Source: DAOTVD01 sp034437075 (lineage in GTDB: Bacteria > Chloroflexota > Anaerolineae > Aggregatilineales > J027). Taken from it: a DNA stretch of 6,587 bases. Under the pieces are notes generated by a model. That model was not told the origin of the DNA. It did not search any database and worked only from the letters and a program-made list of their open reading frames with translations. Below are positions 6,185-6,587 of the stretch, piece by piece (position 1 is the first letter of the stretch; each line of letters starts with the position of its first letter). The stretch is taken from assembly GCA_034437075.1 (NCBI GenBank), contig DAOTVD010000074.1, positions 1 through 6,587 on the forward strand, read 5' to 3'. A program made the position numbers and the translations under genes.

Positions 6185-6534
6185 CGCCGCCTGGAAACGC
6201 GGGTTTGCCATCATCTGGGTCGGGCAGGTCTTTTCGCACGTCGGCTCGTTGATGACCGCCTTTGCCATCGGGCTGTGGGCCTGGGAGCAAACCGGGCAAG
6301 CCGCCCCGTTGGCGTTGGTGTTGCTGTCTGATCGCGGAGCGCGCCTGCTAGCCTCGGTTTTCGCCGGGCACATCGTGGATCGCTTCCCGCGCGGGCGGCG
6401 GCTTCGCGCTGCTGTTCACCCGGCTAACCTCCGCCGGGCTGTTGCTCGGCTTAGCGGGTTTCGGTTGGCGCGCCCTCTATACGCTGGAAACCAGCAAGTC
6501 GGACAGCCTGCACATCCTGGCCGCTAGCCCATGA
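6174..6534 (+). pseudogene. MFS transporter N-terminal fragment, frameshifted
   Basis: The ATG at 6174 overlaps the end of the tandem binding-protein gene by 11 nt. The first about 76 residues look like a normal MFS exporter N-terminus: helix 1 (FAIIWVGQVFSHVGSLMTAFAIGLW), helix 2 (PLALVLLSDRGARLLASVFAG), then motif A as GHIVDRFPRGRR. The original frame then turns into an Arg/Pro/His-rich, non-membrane sequence ending at 6527 (117 aa in total). From about 6403 the next frame instead continues with a hydrophobic helix, ALLFTRLTSAGLLLGLAG, and stops at 6534. One extra base or two missing bases near 6396-6405 (a GC-rich GGGCGGCGGC run) would explain this. Even after repair, the product is about 120 aa against about 400 for the family. 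This is therefore a pseudogene, or a sequencing indel plus a truncation. A siderophore or multidrug export role is possible from context only. Confidence 0.65.
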
Positions 6535-6587
6535 GCACATATAGGCTTTTCCAAGTATTTAACTATGCCGCTTGCTTTTGTCGAAAA
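6535..6587. other. AT-rich tail after the broken MFS gene
   Basis: These 53 bases are about 38% GC, clearly below the roughly 60% of the genes before them. No open frame, hairpin with a T-run, or recognisable mobile-element end is visible. The shift in composition directly after the MFS fragment fits a junction with foreign or non-coding DNA. The window ends too soon to identify it. Confidence 0.4.

Noticed and set aside
12..6457. TTAGCG/CTAGCG is more frequent than expected on the + strand (about 11 copies against 2 on the other strand)
   Set aside because: Most copies in genes are in-frame Leu-Ala codons in Leu/Ala-rich membrane proteins. The strand bias follows gene direction, so no separate repeat element is needed.

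Overview
The window reads as one strand of a siderophore (ferric-chelate) import locus from a fairly GC-rich bacterium (about 60% GC by eye). All genes point right and are tightly packed. The order is a FhuF-like [2Fe-2S] ferric-siderophore reductase (191-1051), a single-domain chelate-binding protein (1096-2085), two FecCD-type permeases (2092-3120 and 3120-4169), a double-length binding protein made of two fused modules (4190-6184), and the start of an MFS transporter (6174 onward) that appears frameshifted and cut short. Intergenic distances are 44, 6, -1, 20 and -11 nt, so an operon with translational coupling is likely. No ATP-binding subunit (FecE/FepC type) is present, so it must lie outside the window or be shared.

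How the parts fit together: the exported binding domains capture an Fe(III)-siderophore, the two permeases form the membrane channel, an unseen ATPase powers import, and the FhuF-like protein would reduce the imported complex to release Fe(II). The MFS fragment may once have been a siderophore or drug exporter, as is common beside such operons, but this is inference.

The organism is uncertain. The exported binding proteins start with a Cys-x(14-17)-Cys-Ile-Pro segment of the type I associate with Chloroflexota (Anaerolineae-like) chelate-binding proteins, and none of them has a lipobox. That suggests Chloroflexota, but only from memory of the family and not from any search.

The most notable feature is the 664-aa tandem binding protein. 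Its two modules have diverged (roughly one third identical by eye), yet each begins with the same 91-bp DNA segment, perfectly identical and exactly 945 bp (315 codons) apart. Recombination between the copies would remove one module in frame and leave a normal-sized, secreted binding protein. Other points of interest are three binding domains for one permease pair, extreme acidity and near absence of lysine in the exported proteins only, no visible membrane tether on them, and a broken MFS gene followed by AT-rich DNA. The first 190 bases hold no gene that I can support, only a candidate promoter and dyad in front of the reductase gene.
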